Shown here piece after piece: positions 7,085 through 7,657 of a stretch of 7,657 nt of DNA (position 1 is its first letter; every line of letters begins with the position of its first letter). The notes beneath the pieces are model-generated. The model did no database searches. It saw only the letters and a list, made by a program, of their open reading frames with translations, and had not been told where the DNA came from. The translations under genes were made by a program, and so were the position numbers. This DNA is from an uncultured Clostridium sp. (GTDB taxonomy: Bacteria; Bacillota_A; Clostridia; TANB77; CAG-508), in contig CANCZH010000075.1 in the NCBI GenBank assembly GCA_947382445.1, forward strand, positions 1 to 7,657, read 5' to 3'.

Positions 7085-7113
7085 ATGATACGCCGGAAGT
7101 ACTGCTTTGTCAA
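7085..7113 (-). promoter_or_regulatory. Strong sigma-A promoter of the TraC-VirB4-TadZ operon
   Basis: On the - strand a perfect TTGACA (7113-7108), a 17-base spacer and TATCAT (7090-7085, 5 of 6 match) lie just upstream of the TraC-like gene. The spacer and flanks are noticeably richer in G/C than the surroundings and contain an AGTACT palindrome (7098-7103). AT-rich DNA beyond 7160 could act as an UP element. A promoter this good in front of a transfer-type operon suggests control by a repressor, but no binding site can be named. Confidence 0.85.
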
Positions 7114-7132
7114 CGCTTTTCGTATATCAAAA

Positions 7133-7161
7133 ATCGACAGTGCCCGAAAATTTTTGTCGAT
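7133..7161. repeat. Inverted repeat upstream of the operon promoter
   Basis: ATCGACA (7133-7139) and TGTCGAT (7155-7161) form a perfect 7-bp inverted repeat with a 15-base spacer, centred about 36 bases upstream of the -35 box. It is one of few G/C-containing blocks in the AT-rich intergenic DNA. Both strands carry a T-run after the repeat (ATTTTTT on +, TTTTTG on -), so it may be a two-way terminator insulating the operon. The spacing would also suit a dimeric regulator site. Confidence 0.5.
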
Positions 7162-7390
7162 ATTTTTTACTTTTTATTTTATATTGTATTTTTAAAATTT
7201 TTTTGAATATTTTTTTTAGTTTTGTTCATAATAATATTATAAAATTTATATTAGTTGAATCAAGAATATTTTTAGTTCTTTTTATAGGATTAGACTTATT
7301 TCAATTATGATTAAATTTGGCTTAATATATTTTAGGTCATATTTAGTCTAAATACGGATTATAATATTTGTTTTTTGAGCTATTTTTATA
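7162..7390. other. AT-rich non-coding spacer
   Basis: No reading frame with a ribosome binding site or recognisable protein is seen on either strand, and stops are dense in all frames. The only structure I noted is a perfect palindrome ATTTAG-T-CTAAAT (7341-7353) and a TATAAT at 7360-7365 (+) without a convincing -35 box. Confidence 0.6.
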
Positions 7391-7419
7391 TTGTATATGG
7401 TTTTAAAAATAGGTATTAT
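7391..7419 (+). promoter_or_regulatory. Candidate promoter for the + strand RNA
   Basis: TTGTAT (7391-7396) and TATTAT (7414-7419) are separated by exactly 17 bases, predicting a transcript start near 7426. In DNA this AT-rich such matches arise by chance. What supports it is the position: structured sequence and a strong terminator-type hairpin follow on the same strand. Confidence 0.45.
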
Positions 7420-7549
7420 AGTTTAGATTAAGAGTGTTTTAATATTTCTACTGGTTGTTATTAGTCTTCAATTTTAAGACGAATATGGCTAGAAAGAAGT
7501 GTTTCTATATTCGAGTAACTGATTCTTTTTAGTGGTATAGGGCTTATTT

Positions 7550-7600
7550 ATGCAGAAATGTATATTAGGTTTGACTACTATTTTAAAGGGTCTGAGCTGA
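7550..7600 (+). CDS. Possible 16-residue leader peptide
   Basis: ATG at 7550 opens MQKCILGLTTILKGLS, ending at TGA 7598-7600, with a weak AGGG eight bases upstream. It ends 22 bases before the 14-bp hairpin, an arrangement seen in translation-controlled attenuators. No run of a single amino acid is present and the peptide may be chance; this is a weak call. Confidence 0.15.
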   Translation: MQKCILGLTTILKGLS

Positions 7601-7622
7601 TTATTAATATAAGTTTTATCGC

Positions 7623-7655
7623 TAAGAGGCTAGTTCTTTTTGAACTAGCCTCTTA
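7623..7655. terminator. Strong 14-bp hairpin terminator or attenuator
   Basis: TAAGAGGCTAGTTC (7623-7636) and GAACTAGCCTCTTA (7642-7655) are perfect complements around a TTTTT loop. The window ends two bases later, so the T-tract on the + strand cannot be checked; on the - strand no immediate T-run follows. It may end the + strand RNA or act as an attenuator. It could also be the terminator of a convergent gene from the right. Confidence 0.7.
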
Positions 7656-7657
7656 TT

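Larger units (their letters stand above)
7426..7655 (+). ncRNA. Candidate structured small RNA or regulatory leader
   Basis: A segment of about 230 bases lies between a candidate promoter and a strong hairpin, with no long reading frame. Visible structure includes GTCTT/AAGAC (7464-7468 with 7476-7480). Next to it is a hairpin with CGAATAT/ATATTCG (7480-7486 with 7507-7513) continued by AGAAA/TTTCT (7491-7495 with 7502-7506), leaving GGCT (7487-7490) as a bulge. TAGTC (7462-7466) could also pair with GACTA (7573-7577). I searched by eye for signatures of tmRNA, SRP RNA, RNase P, T-box, SAM, TPP and c-di-GMP elements and found none. It could be a stand-alone small RNA (6S-like size) or the attenuated leader of a gene to the right of the window. 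The strand and ends are inferred, not seen. Confidence 0.4.

Noticed and set aside
6949..7310. Open frames on the + strand at 6949-7206 and 7107-7310
   Set aside because: They overlap the TraC-like N-terminus and the operon promoter in the opposite sense, lack ribosome binding sites and encode low-complexity hydrophobic sequence. They are accidents of AT-rich DNA.
7162..7657. CRISPR array, insertion sequence ends or attachment site in the right-hand intergenic DNA
   Set aside because: No regularly spaced repeats, no paired terminal inverted repeats with target duplications, no transposase or integrase fragment and no tRNA gene were found. The only long repeat is the local 14-bp hairpin.

Overview
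The window looks like a chromosomal segment of a very AT-rich, low-GC Gram-positive bacterium, most likely an uncultured Clostridia-type Bacillota. The evidence is the strong GGAGG-type ribosome binding sites, a DnaC/DnaI-type helicase loader, a Firmicutes-style GyrA and the heavy use of A/T-ending codons. TGG encodes Trp and ATA encodes conserved Ile in gyrA, so a standard bacterial code fits.

Layout. Positions 1-252 (+) hold the 3' end of a dnaC-like helicase loader gene. Positions 253-368 hold two hairpin terminators between it and the convergent gyrA (369-2822, -), which has its own consensus promoter at 2859-2887. Upstream of gyrA on the same strand is a tightly packed four-gene operon, read right to left. 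It encodes a TraC-like domain protein (6486-7061), a VirB4-like ATPase (4726-6474), a TadZ/CpaE-like receiver plus degenerate-ATPase protein (3593-4714) and a conserved helical protein of unknown role (2900-3580). A near-perfect sigma-A promoter (TTGACA, 17 nt, TATCAT; 7085-7113) drives it. Positions 7114-7657 contain no convincing protein gene. They hold an inverted repeat upstream of that promoter, long AT-rich spacer, and a likely + strand structured RNA or leader (about 7426-7655) ending in a perfect 14-bp hairpin.

The most striking feature is translational. The first three operon genes each have a strong Shine-Dalgarno sequence, but no ATG, GTG or TTG lies at a usable distance. The codon at the right spacing is ATA in all three. 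Starting at the first canonical codons would cut off family-like N-terminal sequence in two of them and would put the third start inside its own Shine-Dalgarno sequence. In both internal cases the TAG stop of the preceding gene forms part of the Shine-Dalgarno sequence, and exactly 11 nt separate stop and ATA. gyrA and the helical protein use ATG.

Biologically, the operon pairs a conjugation/type IV secretion motor ATPase with a polar-localisation-type receiver/pseudo-ATPase. No relaxase, coupling protein, membrane channel gene or integrase is visible, and it sits in a replication/topology neighbourhood (dnaC, gyrA). It could be the edge of an integrated element, a decaying remnant, or a domesticated DNA- or protein-translocation module. 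The intact reading frames argue against simple decay.
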